Part shown: piece after piece, positions 8,301 through 16,576 of the stretch | Position numbering within the stretch: the first letter of the stretch is position 1 | How the letters are laid out: each line of letters opens with the position of its first letter | Source of the DNA: Acidobacteriota bacterium | GTDB lineage: Bacteria > Acidobacteriota > Terriglobia > Terriglobales > Acidobacteriaceae | Direction of reading: 5' to 3' | Length of the DNA stretch: 64,000 nt | Assembly: GCA_003010405.1 (NCBI GenBank) | Contig: PJLO01000006.1 | Coordinates: 1-64,000, forward strand | Translations under genes and position numbers: made by a program | The notes under the pieces: model-generated | The model's input: the letters and a program-made list of their open reading frames with translations, nothing else | Databases searched by the model: none | What the model was told of the DNA's origin: nothing

Positions 8301-8427
8301 TAAGCTGCGGCTAATGGTGAAGACGATTTTGAAGAAGTACAAATATCCGCCAGATGGACAGGAACAGGCTGCCGAGACGGTTCTGGAGCAGGCGAAAGAG
8401 TTATCGGCGGCCTGGGCTGCTCTGTAG
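5327..8427 (+). pseudogene. hsdR: Type I restriction enzyme R subunit, interrupted by one frameshift
   Basis: HsdR subunits cut DNA after ATP-driven translocation. From ATG 5327 the N-terminal PD-(D/E)xK nuclease motif is present (Asp147, Glu161-x-Lys163), followed by a Walker A motif (HTQGAGKS) and a DEAH-type motif (CDEAHRSQ). The reading frame shifts near 7373. Before it reads as IARVNRVFKDKP, and the following frame resumes with VVDYIGIANDLKKAL. Adding one G in the run at 7373-7378 gives the family sequence KPGGLVVDYIG and a full-length 1033-residue protein. There is no slippery heptamer, so this is a mutation or a sequencing error rather than programmed shifting. Neither hsdM nor hsdS is in the window, so restriction activity here is unlikely. 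Confidence 0.85.
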
Positions 8428-8453
8428 AGTAGAAACCAGGTAGGCACAATTTC

Positions 8454-8472
8454 AGGCACAAATGGTGTGCCT
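8454..8472 (+). terminator. Small hairpin after hsdR
   Basis: AGGCACA (8454-8460), loop AATGG, TGTGCCT (8466-8472). It lies 27 bases after the hsdR stop. No T-run follows, so terminator function is weakly supported. Confidence 0.35.
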
Positions 8473-8643
8473 TCGTGCCGTGCAGCGTGAGTCATTGCGC
8501 CAGGCCGAGCACCTCTTCCAGTCTCTCCTTTATAGCGCGTTCGCAACGGACGACGGAATCGACCATGGTAAACCGGCAACTATCGGCCTATGATCCTTCA
8601 TCGGCTGCCGTATGGTTCGGAATAGGTAGTACGGAGGAATGTG

Positions 8644-9663
8644 ATGTCACATGATCTGTGCTTTACTGATGGCAAAGCGGAAATGATGTATGTGGGCGAG
8701 ATGCCGTGGCATGGACTTGGAACCAAGCTGGAACAACCTCCCCGTACCGCAGCAGAAGCAATCTGGGCGGCACGGCCAACTGGAACGTCGTAAAGCAGCA
8801 GTTGTACGTTGGCGACAAGCATCGCCCACTGCCGGGTCAATTTGCGATTGTTCGCGAGGACCGCTGGGAACGAAACGAGGATGCGATTTTCGGTACGGTT
8901 GGGCAAACCTACGTTCCCTTGCAGAACATGCAAGCCTTCACCTTCTTCGATCCGATCATCGAGACGGGCTCTGCGTCTTACGAGAGTGCCGGGGGCTCTG
9001 GGCAAAGGCGAACGAGTCTGGGTGATGGTGCGGCTGCACGGTGACATGGAGATCGCGCCTGGCGACACAGTGGCGCGGTATCTGCTCCTCAGCAACAGTC
9101 ACGACGGGAACAGTTCGGTTCAGGTCAAGTTCACGCCTGTGCGGGTCGTCTGCCAGAACACGTTGAATCAGGCGCTCGAAATGGGGCCAACTCTACGGAT
9201 TGCACATAATCGCGAAATGCAGCGGCGCCTCGGCGACACAGCAGAGGCAATCGCGGAGATCCGCGAACGGTTCGACGAGTTGCAGATGTTCTTTAAGAAA
9301 ATAGTGCAGGTGCAGATGAAAACCACCAGCCTCGAATCATATCTGGCGGCGGTTTTCCCCGAACCCAATCGCGGAAAAGACGACAAACGCTACGAACGAG
9401 CGCTGAAGCAGATGAAGCGGGATCGAATTGCCGCACAGCAGCGATTTGAAACCGGCAAAGGCAACAACTTGGCCCACGTCCGCGGGACACTCTGGGCGGC
9501 ATATAACGGCGTGACCGAGTATGTCGATTATGCGCGAACGACGGTCGGTGACAGCAAGTGGCTCGATTCTGTCTGGTTCGGAGAGGGCTGTGCGATAAAG
9601 ACTCGCGCCTGCGATCTTGCGGTTGTCGCCGTGAACGGAAGCCAGGCTCCAGCGGCGCTCTAG
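8644..9663 (+). pseudogene. DUF932 phage/plasmid-like protein with two compensating frameshifts
   Basis: The sequence matches the DUF932 family (phage/plasmid-like TIGR03299 type), common in plasmids, phages and integrated elements and of unknown function. From ATG 8644 the frame reads [15 protein letters not shown] and AEAIWAA, then breaks near 8775. A second frame carries [13 protein letters not shown] through SASYESAG. A second break near 8995 returns to the first phase with GALGKGERVWVMVRLHG and runs to the stop at 9661-9663. The two one-base indels cancel, leaving a total length of 340 codons including the stop, as expected for the family. The product would be scrambled in the middle, so it is probably inactive unless the indels are sequence errors. 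Confidence 0.75.
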
Positions 9664-10245
9664 CCGTAGGAGTGACGGCCAAGCCGCAATCTACACACAC
9701 AGAAAGTTCCTGCGCGCAAGCACAGGGCCGATCCACAGGTAGCGCACACCGCTTTTAGCTGGTCTGCTGGCTGGCACCTGCTTGGCGGTCGTCGGAAGGT
9801 TTTTGACGGTTCATGCTGAGGTTATTTTGCGGTTCATTGCGAACCTGCACCTGAAGGAGTGCAGGGAAGTATTAGCGTGCCGCCTATGCCTGTGCAAAAC
9901 CTGGCATTGTTTTGTAAGCTGTTCATTCTGTTCTTAATTTAGGCGAGCATTTGTTTTGGATGTGGTTGACAGACGGTGGTGTGGAGTTTACCTGGGGTTA
10001 CGCACTCCCGAAAAAGCCGTCTCGGCGATCCTAACAACTCGATTTTGCCCAAGTGCGCCGGCATCAATTTGCAGTAATTGCTGCGCTCGAAACTTGATGA
10101 GTGGCGCGAGACCAGAAACAACGCGAGCCTGTGCCCTTATTAGAAGGTCGTCCCGTGAGTCTGCGCCATCTGGGAGGCTTTGAGCCAACGAAGAGAGGAG
10201 GACGATACACCCCCTCTCCATTGAGCCTTTAGCAGGCGAATGCAC
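9664..10245. other. Stretch of about 580 bases with no supported gene
   Basis: An 85-codon minus-strand frame (9988-10245, GTG start) directly follows, in the same phase, the stop codon of the next gene. It has no recognisable domain and may be a chance open frame or a decayed extension. No RNA gene or strong terminator is seen. Confidence 0.4.
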
Positions 10246-10620
10246 TTAGTTATAGCAAACGATTTCCCCAAAGCGTTGTTCAAACTCGGCGCGGAAGATG
10301 GGGCGCCCCAACACATACTCATCAGATGCCAGCATCCACTCAGCTTCTTTAAGCAGCCGCAGTTCGAAGCGACGGCCTTGAGTCTGCAGTGTGCGCAAGA
10401 CTTGAAAGTCCCGCTCGACTGCCTCTCGGGTCTCTGCGTCCAATCCCACCGTCAGGACCCAATCGTAAACCGCCATCGCGTGCAGTATTTGTCCGACCTC
10501 GATATTGACCGCAACACCCAAATGTTCGTATCCGACTGCAGGATTACTCGCTCGAAACACTAAATATTTTCTCTGCTCTGACTCGAACACGCATGAAGGA
10601 ACCACTGTGCCTAGACTCAT
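10246..10620 (-). CDS. Hypothetical protein, 124 aa
   Basis: An open frame with good protein-like composition from ATG 10620 (an earlier start at 10647 adds nine residues). It begins MSLGTVVPSCVFE, has mixed alpha/beta character and ends at FGEIVCYN. No family is recognised and no membrane segment is visible. It lies about 130 bases downstream of the serine recombinase in the same direction, so it may travel with it. Function cannot be assigned. Confidence 0.5.
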   Translation of the reverse strand: MSLGTVVPSCVFESEQRKYLVFRASNPAVGYEHLGVAVNIEVGQILHAMAVYDWVLTVGLDAETREAVERDFQVLRTLQTQGRRFELRLLKEAEWMLASDEYVLGRPIFRAEFEQRFGEIVCYN

Positions 10621-10752
10621 TCCACTCTCCAAAATCGTGCGCTGCAACCACGGCGCTTGCCTGTGATGACTCTCTCAAGAGGAGACCTACCCAGCAGGCA
10701 AGGCCCCTCGTGCGCTCTGAGCGACAAACATCTGTCTTTCGCTCACCGAATC

Positions 10753-11442
10753 TCAACCTGCAAGTGCTTGCGATTCTGCTTCCGAACTTGTTTCTGGAGA
10801 GAGGGTTTTTCGCTCACCCGCGAGGCGGGCGCGTGCGGTGCCGTACCCGATGCCGAGCTGGGCGGCGATGGTGCGCAGGCTTACACCCTCGGCCTTCATG
10901 CGGTGGATACTTTCGCCGTCGACGATCCGACGCGGACGGCCAAGCTGTACTCCGTGAGCCTGGGCATTGGCGAGACCAGCCCTCACCCTTTCCTGCGTGA
11001 GCGACAATTCGAACTCAGCCATGGCGCCAATGATCTGCAGCATGAGGCGACCAGACGGCGTGGACAGGTCGATGTTGTCACGTAGGGAGACAAACGCGAC
11101 TCCGTAGGCGGAGAGGTCCGCGATCGCGTTGACCAGGTGCTTGAGTGACCTACCGAAGCGGTCTATCTTCCAGACCAATACCGCATCGAACCGTCGATGA
11201 TGAGCGTCGGCCATCAGGCGGTTAAGTGCCGGGCGTGATTCCTTCGAGCCAGAGACACCCTCATCGACATACTCGGCTGTCACGCTCCACCCACGGCGCG
11301 CGGCGAACTCTCGGAGTTCAGACAACTGCATCTCGGGGTGTTGGCCGTTCAGGGTAGAGACTCGGGCGTAGAGTGCGACCCGCTGAATTGTTGGGGGAAC
11401 TGCTTGAACTGCGTTGGTGGGTGTAACTTTGAGTGTAGCCAT
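10753..11442 (-). CDS. Serine recombinase (resolvase/invertase family), 229 aa
   Basis: The catalytic domain starts after a 20-residue leader: RVALYARVSTLNGQHPEMQ places the nucleophilic Ser in YARVST. GVSGSKESRPALNRLM, WKIDRFGRSLKHL and GRLMLQIIGAMAEFE are the standard resolvase motifs. The C-terminal part (about residues 175-215) is a helix-turn-helix DNA-binding segment (VSLRTIAAQLGIGYGTARA). The family cuts and rejoins DNA through a phosphoserine link and serves in cointegrate resolution or inversion. The frame is complete. A small basic protein gene lies 70 bases upstream on the same strand. Confidence 0.9.
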   Translation of the reverse strand: MATLKVTPTNAVQAVPPTIQRVALYARVSTLNGQHPEMQLSELREFAARRGWSVTAEYVDEGVSGSKESRPALNRLMADAHHRRFDAVLVWKIDRFGRSLKHLVNAIADLSAYGVAFVSLRDNIDLSTPSGRLMLQIIGAMAEFELSLTQERVRAGLANAQAHGVQLGRPRRIVDGESIHRMKAEGVSLRTIAAQLGIGYGTARARLAGERKTLSPETSSEAESQALAG

Positions 11443-11512
11443 GTTGCCTCCTTCTTAGGCGACATCGGTTAGCGTCGTGCCTGGTGCGTCCAACACCGGG
11501 CGCGACGCGTTT

Positions 11513-11674
11513 CTATTTGGTGGCGGACGCCTTCTGCTTGCGCGGCCTTCCGCCCTTTTTACCATTCACTCGCGCAATCTCTTGAAGCTTCGCGATACCG
11601 AGTCGCTCCAACCTCGCCGGGTAGCTGCGCTTCCCGATGTACGACATAACTTCCGCTATCTGCGCTTTCTTCAT
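11513..11674 (-). CDS. Small basic protein with AT-hook-like motif, 53 aa
   Basis: A 54-codon frame from ATG 11674 to the stop at 11513-11515 begins MKKAQIAEVMSYIGKRSYPA and ends with a lysine/arginine-rich tail containing GRPRKQK, an AT-hook-like core. It is read in the same direction as the serine recombinase and sits 70 bases upstream of its start. It could be a DNA-bending accessory factor or regulator of the recombinase. That role is inferred from position and charge only. Confidence 0.55.
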   Translation of the reverse strand: MKKAQIAEVMSYIGKRSYPARLERLGIAKLQEIARVNGKKGGRPRKQKASATK

Positions 11675-12057
11675 CGTGAAAGAAACCTAAACTGGTTTGG
11701 TTACAGAGTCAAGGAATCTATTGCATCTCTTAGATTCCTTGGCGCAGGAAGATTGCTCGTGCATCATGTTGTGCGTAGGTGCTGGAGGCACATGAACAAG
11801 AACGAGATTGAGATGCCGGATAGCCGACTACTCGGCCCGGATTGACCTTGAGAGCTTTTGTGTCAGCCGGCGTCCATTTGGCCCGGACTGGCTGGACGTT
11901 AGAGAAGTTGACGGATGTGAAGAGCGGAAATGCGTTGATCGCGCAGTTAGATACTCCGGCCATGATGGAATGCGCTGCTCTCTCTTCCTCATTAAATAGG
12001 CAGTCTTGGGAGGACTTTTTTGCTCCACAGGTTTGGAGAGCGCCGGGGTCGACCGTT
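11675..12057. other. Stretch with no intact gene, probably decayed
   Basis: A minus-strand frame (11730-11963) contains WTPADTKALK, which resembles the start of short DNA-binding proteins common in soil bacteria, but the following residues do not continue that pattern. I read it as a degraded fragment. The stretch ends at the break point of the IS110 remnant. Confidence 0.35.
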
Positions 12058-12294
12058 CACATACTGAGCCGGCATCAATCGGACCTCATGTCCCTGCTCG
12101 CGCAATGCCCGGCCAAGGAAGTGCGCGCCGCCACAGGCTTCCATGCCGATCAGTTCAACGCGCAAGTTTGCGGTGTAGTGCAGCAGTTGCTTTCGAGAAA
12201 ACATTTTGCGCACCACAACTTCGCCGCGCAGATTAAGACCAACCAGATGAAAGACTGTTTTGCCGAGATCAATGCCGATCGTGTGTAATTCCAT
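12058..12294 (-). pseudogene. IS110-family transposase, 5' fragment
   Basis: The first 79 codons (ATG 12294 to about 12058) match the N-terminal DEDD domain of IS110 transposases: IGIDLGKTVFHL with Asp9, and LIGMEACGG with Glu52. Homology stops after LMPAQYV. The frame then runs on into unrelated sequence to a stop at 11992. The remaining three quarters, including the C-terminal serine domain, are missing. This is a truncated, inactive copy. Confidence 0.85.
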
Positions 12295-12393
12295 GGATGC
12301 CTCCTCCGTACGCTTCTTATACCTCAGCCGCTGGCTGGGTAACGGCGGCGGACCATTCCATTAAGTGAGCCAGTGGAGTTGGCAGTTGCCTGA

Positions 12394-12436
12394 GGATTTG
12401 CTGGGGAGCAGGGGCTCTGGAGCGTAGCGGAAGAGG
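12394..12436. repeat. Second copy of the segment at 14-55, inverted
   Basis: This is nearly identical to the reverse complement of 14-55. It lies 100 bases upstream of the IS110 fragment start. On the minus strand it is followed, like the other copy, by ACTGGCTCACTT. It is probably part of a repeated insertion-sequence end scattered in this genome. Confidence 0.6.
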
Positions 12437-12673
12437 AAGCGTCGATGGACTCCACATCCTGCCACGCCTTCGCGGCACTGCTATCCGACTTGTATTAAAA
12501 ATCGCGGACTGCGATTCCAACTGACCGATTACCGACGGCTTCTTGACATCATCGATGTCCTCCACCTGCCCATTTTATCCGCCTGACCTTACAAGTTAGG
12601 CTTAGTATCATCGAGCTAAGGGCTGCCGGGGTACACTGTACGTGTCGCTGGGTTTTGCGCTATACCATGAGGC

Positions 12674-13459
12674 ATGGACAAGTGCGAGTTCTCTGAGTTT
12701 TCCTATGGCTACTGCCTGACAGAGGATTTGATCGTCGGGCAAGGTACGCCCATTACGGCTGCCCCTGTTTTTCCGTCGCTTGTGGAGGAAGGCCAAGCGG
12801 GTGTCGGATACGATGTTCGTCTAAACCGCCCTGGAACGCCCCTCTTCCTGCAATTTAAGCTTGTACATCAAATGGTGCGAGGTAACGCCAACGAGGCGAG
12901 AATGGGACATTTCTCAATACCGTTCTACCGGATGCACCTTCGTCCGCGCAGTATTTCAGACCAACATGAGTCACTACTTTCTTTGGAGCTTGCCGGCAAT
13001 GACGTGTTTTACGTCGCTCCAGGGTTCCACACAATCGCGGAGTTGAATACTGTGTACGCAGGCCGTCGCGTTTGGAATCGAAGTTTACGAATTAAACCGA
13101 GCCGCATTGGTCCACTTCCTGATGACCGGGATCATCATGTCACATTTAAGGTGCCGAACGGACAGTGGCGCTTCTACTCTGAAGACCCCTCTCGGAGCGG
13201 TTTCGCATCGACGACAGATGAGATTTCCAGGGAGCTCAGCGAGAGAATTGCTGAACGCGGGAAGCGTAACCTTAGGCAACAAATTGAAGAACTAGATTTC
13301 ACACTTGTAAGGATTGTGAACGAACGTAATATTCACCGCAGTCAGCCCAACCGAATCGATCTTCATGAACTTGGAGATCAAATCGATCCAGTCAGGCGAG
13401 TCGCCTATCTTGCTCGACAGTTTTTCGATTGTCAACTATTCTTCGTGACTCTGCGATAG
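12674..13459 (+). CDS. Unknown protein with nuclease-like D-x12-QxK motif, 261 aa
   Basis: I have no named family for this protein. Residues 33-62 read FPSLVEEG, GYDVRL, then PLFLQFK. The arrangement Glu39, Asp47, Gln60-x-Lys62 fits a PD-(D/E)xK nuclease core with Gln replacing Glu, as in Mrr-like enzymes. This is a motif-level inference. A conserved-looking centre follows (residues 84-155: FYRMHLRPRSISDQHE, NDVFYVAPGFHT, IGPLPDD), then a predicted helical tail. The start ATG 12674 is preceded by an AGG-containing sequence. It converges with the AAA_13 ATPase gene, 169 bases apart around a palindrome, so the two may form one module. The frame is intact. Confidence 0.6.
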   Translation: MDKCEFSEFSYGYCLTEDLIVGQGTPITAAPVFPSLVEEGQAGVGYDVRLNRPGTPLFLQFKLVHQMVRGNANEARMGHFSIPFYRMHLRPRSISDQHESLLSLELAGNDVFYVAPGFHTIAELNTVYAGRRVWNRSLRIKPSRIGPLPDDRDHHVTFKVPNGQWRFYSEDPSRSGFASTTDEISRELSERIAERGKRNLRQQIEELDFTLVRIVNERNIHRSQPNRIDLHELGDQIDPVRRVAYLARQFFDCQLFFVTLR

Positions 13460-13521
13460 ATGCGCTGGTATGCGTCATTTGTCATTGTGCGTCAATAATG
13501 GGCGGCTCGTTCACCCCTGTG

Positions 13522-13550
13522 CCTTGCTCGCTAGAGTCTAGCGAGCAAGG
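13522..13550. terminator. 29 bp near-perfect palindrome between convergent genes
   Basis: CCTTGCTCGCTAGA (13522-13535), central G, TCTAGCGAGCAAGG (13537-13550). The 14 bp arms are perfectly complementary. Lying between two convergent genes it could act as a bidirectional terminator, although no T-run is present. A protein-binding palindrome is the alternative. Confidence 0.55.
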
Positions 13551-13684
13551 ATTGAGACGGATATCGGATGACGACGACAAGCCAAACCGCTCATCCACCA
13601 CATTGTCGGCGGCTAAAAGTGAGCAGCGCTATGCAATATTCTTTTGCCTTGCGCGCAGGTTGACTACCCAATCTTTCAACTCCT

Positions 13685-16465
13685 TTATATCGCGTGCGAC
13701 TGCAGATGGCGCCGGGACCCCCGTGTTCCTCGCGGCAGAAGGGTCGTGGCATCGGTCACATCACAACAGCGCTTGAACCCCGAGCGGAATGCATCGCAAT
13801 CGGCCTCGGTCAGCGCCGTCGTCTTTTTCAGTTCTTTGGTATCGATGTAGTCGCGGTGGCGCATGATGACCCTGAAGAACGCTACTTCCTCAAGCGCACG
13901 TTCCCATGTCGCTCGCAGATCGTTGTAAATCTTGACCACATCCGTGGCGTATTCGTCCTCAAGACTCTGGTCGAACAGATCCTTTGCGTTCCTTGATGCC
14001 TTCTCCAATTGGTCGATGCGATCTTCGACTCTTTTTGCTTTCCACGGAAGCCCTGGGGTGATATTTCCGGCCCCGGCCTTACCTCTGCTAACGGTGACAC
14101 ACTGGCACAGCCGCGCTTGTTCTGCGGCAATATCAATGAGGTCATGCACGAGTATCAGGTCGTGCGTGAAAACGATGATTTGCCGATTGGCGGCTTCTTC
14201 GACCAGGCGCTCGGCTACGCGTTTGCGCCAGAGGTGATCGAGCGAAGACACCGGATCATCAAATACCAGAGTGGACGCGTGCACCGCAGTCGCAAGCTCG
14301 GTCAGAAACGCAGCCAGACCGACGCAGGTCTGTTCGCCTTCGCTCAGTATGTCTTTCACCTTGGCATGGGACTTTGTAAGCAGCTGCACCTGGTATTGTG
14401 GTGACCCATATTTGCCGCCAGTGCGAACAATATCCACGCGCACCTTTTCGGCCGCAAGTTTCATGATTTCTTCCTTAAATCGGTCGCGAAGATGCGGTGT
14501 AATCACGGTATCGGCAATGCTGTTGCCGAGATACGTGACTCCGTTCGTGGCCGTGTCTGGAAGGCACTGTTCGAGAAATCGCAGGCCCTTGAGCCGCTCG
14601 ATCTCGTTTTCCACTGTCTCCAAAATGCCGCCTAAGAGATATCTGTCGCTCAGCTCGGCGAGGTCCCGTTCGAGTTTCTTGCGCTGGTTGTCAGCTGCAG
14701 ATTGCTGGAGTTCAGCAGCATAGACCCTGAGGGACCGTTCCACCAGCTCTATACTGGCGGCTGGATTCTGTGCGCTGTTCGTCAGAACCAGCTCCTCGGC
14801 GGTGCCCAGTACCCGCAGCAGTACATAGCGGCGCAGGCGCGCCTGTGCGATGAACCTACGTGTGCTACGTGCTGCCTCCGGATTGCACAGTGCCAGCTCC
14901 TGCAGATTCGCTTTGAGCGAGCGGGTACTGATGGCAACGGAGACGAGTGCCTGACGCGCGGCCAGCAGGCCAGCTTCCCCTGCCTCGGCCTGCCGTTCGA
15001 TGTCGTCGCGGATGAAGCTCTCGAAGCGCATCATACGCTCGCGCGCATCCTCGGAGAGCGGTTGCTGGCAAAGGGTGCAGACCGTGTCTTCCAGCGTCAG
15101 AGGAAAAGGTTGGCTTGGATAGGCCACCTGTTCTGAATATCGCCGTGCGGATTCCCAGAGTGAACGCCAAACCTCTCCCCCAACGCCCGGAATTGCCTCT
15201 CCCGAGAATGCCCTCTGCGAGGCAAGACGCGCTGCCTTCCTCTTGATCCCGGTATCAACATCCAACGACCAGGTGGACATTAGCACCGCATCGGCCGTTT
15301 CCTCTGCTAGCTGATTGATGGAGGTGAGCAGTCGCTGGATGCTATCGGCCTTGAGTGTCTGCTCAGCTGCTGCTTTAGCTAGATCCTGGGAGAGGTCTGC
15401 CGTGAGGCGTGCGCGGCGTGTCACTTCCTCATCACTGAGAGTCCCTAGAGCACAAATGGTCGCGTTGTTCGTGTCGTATCTCAGGGCGGAAAGCACCTTG
15501 CCTACGACTGTAAAATCTTTCCACGACGGCGAGGAAAACACGGGATTCCTGGATCTTTCGAGTTGTTTCTGTTCAGCGGTGAGAACATCCCTCACCTGTT
15601 GGCACGCATTGGCAAGCTCATCGGGAACATCCAGACCGAACGGCCGGAATGCCACTTCATTCTTTTCGTTGATATGCACCGAAGCGCAGGAACTGTCAAA
15701 GACGCTGACCGCCGAAAGCTGCGGATGAAGCACAGCAGAATCCACCCATTTCGCGGGAGGAAGTGGTTTCCCGCCTACGGTAAAGGTAATGGAGGCGGTC
15801 GCAGGTGGCGGGGGTACGGCGGCCGTATGATTGTAGGCGTTGGGCTCAATCCTTCCTGCATGACGGGCGCGGCAGGCGCGTTTAAGAATCCTCGCGTATC
15901 CGGATTTTCCCGCCCCATTATTGCCATAGACTATCGTGATGCCATTGAGTTCGAACGGCAGTGTCTGTAAGGGAGCAAGGTTGTTGACGCCATCCACCTC
16001 GGCAATTGAGACGAGGGATACCGATTCACCCAGGTCCGGATTTGCTGGAAGGTGGGCCCTTTCAAGCGGAACAGCGGTCAGAGCGGTGCTCGTATCGCCC
16101 CTGCCCTGTTTGCAAAGGCTGACGAGTTCGGCAATGTCTGCGCTGGCCAGCTGCCCGTTAGACACGATACGGCGCAGGGCGTCGCGCTGCCAGAGTGGAC
16201 GGTCGTTGGACCACTCAAGAATCGTTTCAAGAACGGTTGCTGGAACTGCGTTTGTCTTTGCCATCTTGCAAGAGAGCTCAAGGAGGCGGCGATGGCAACG
16301 CATGATGACATCCATTACCTGATCTGCATCGCCCTCGATCGTTGTCTGCATGGCGCCTAATTTGTATGGAAGTCCGGATGCGTCCACAATCGCCAGAGCT
16401 TCGGCTATCAGCGCTTTTACTTCAACGCCGGTTCCCATTGGGACAACTGAAAAGCTCGCCAACAT
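13685..16465 (-). CDS. AAA_13-type ATPase fused to a truncated MTH1187 thiamine-binding domain
   Basis: From ATG 16465, with AGGAGG 7 bases upstream, residues 1-65 are an MTH1187/YkoF-like domain (MLASFSVVPMGTG, LPYKLGAMQTTIEGD) that lacks its last third. At residue 68 (ATG 16264) a typical AAA_13 defence ATPase begins (ILEWSNDRPLWQRDALRRIV). Walker A is GNNGAGKS (181-188). A CTLC motif in the coiled coil resembles a Rad50/RloC zinc hook. The ABC-like signature (LSEGEQ), Walker B (LVFDDPVSSLD) and FTHD follow. Near 13745 a missing C shifts the frame. Restoring it extends the protein to a stop at 13629-13631 with a tail ending NLRARQKNIA. PrrC and RloC anticodon nucleases share this ATPase type, but their catalytic residues are not evident here. 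Confidence 0.8.
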   Translation of the reverse strand: MLASFSVVPMGTGVEVKALIAEALAIVDASGLPYKLGAMQTTIEGDADQVMDVIMRCHRRLLELSCKMAKTNAVPATVLETILEWSNDRPLWQRDALRRIVSNGQLASADIAELVSLCKQGRGDTSTALTAVPLERAHLPANPDLGESVSLVSIAEVDGVNNLAPLQTLPFELNGITIVYGNNGAGKSGYARILKRACRARHAGRIEPNAYNHTAAVPPPPATASITFTVGGKPLPPAKWVDSAVLHPQLSAVSVFDSSCASVHINEKNEVAFRPFGLDVPDELANACQQVRDVLTAEQKQLERSRNPVFSSPSWKDFTVVGKVLSALRYDTNNATICALGTLSDEEVTRRARLTADLSQDLAKAAAEQTLKADSIQRLLTSINQLAEETADAVLMSTWSLDVDTGIKRKAARLASQRAFSGEAIPGVGGEVWRSLWESARRYSEQVAYPSQPFPLTLEDTVCTLCQQPLSEDARERMMRFESFIRDDIERQAEAGEAGLLAARQALVSVAISTRSLKANLQELALCNPEAARSTRRFIAQARLRRYVLLRVLGTAEELVLTNSAQNPAASIELVERSLRVYAAELQQSAADNQRKKLERDLAELSDRYLLGGILETVENEIERLKGLRFLEQCLPDTATNGVTYLGNSIADTVITPHLRDRFKEEIMKLAAEKVRVDIVRTGGKYGSPQYQVQLLTKSHAKVKDILSEGEQTCVGLAAFLTELATAVHASTLVFDDPVSSLDHLWRKRVAERLVEEAANRQIIVFTHDLILVHDLIDIAAEQARLCQCVTVSRGKAGAGNITPGLPWKAKRVEDRIDQLEKASRNAKDLFDQSLEDEYATDVVKIYNDLRATWERALEEVAFFRVIMRHRDYIDTKELKKTTALTEADCDAFRSGFKRCCDVTDATTLLPRGTRGSRRHLQSHAI

Positions 16466-16534
16466 AAATTCCTCCTCTGATAAATAAACGTTATTACTCT
16501 CTGGTCTGATGCTATGAGGGGTTTGCAGGCATGA

Positions 16535-16563
16535 GAAAGCCGGGCTAGGTAGCCCGGCTTTCC
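16535..16563 (-). terminator. Terminator of the etf operon
   Basis: GAAAGCCGGGCT (16535-16546), loop AGGT, AGCCCGGCTTTC (16551-16562): a perfect 12 bp stem 15 bases after the etfA stop, with TTTC on the exit side. It separates the ETF operon from the fused ATPase gene. Confidence 0.8.
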
Positions 16564-16576
16564 ACAATGGAGTTGC

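Noticed and set aside
9988..10245. 85-codon minus-strand frame directly after the stop of the 124-aa gene
   Set aside because: It begins with GTG right after the TAA in the same phase, with no ribosome site and no recognisable content. Read-through or coding cannot be supported.
12043..12052. GTCGACCCCG-type match to the tRNA-Asp 3' end at the IS110 break point
   Set aside because: Only about 10 bases, centred on the palindrome GTCGAC and in the wrong orientation for an attachment repeat. It is expected by chance in GC-rich DNA.
16466..16567. Longer N-terminus for the fused ATPase from 16567
   Set aside because: That frame runs through the etf terminator hairpin. ATG 16465 has a perfect AGGAGG site and starts the MTH1187 domain exactly.
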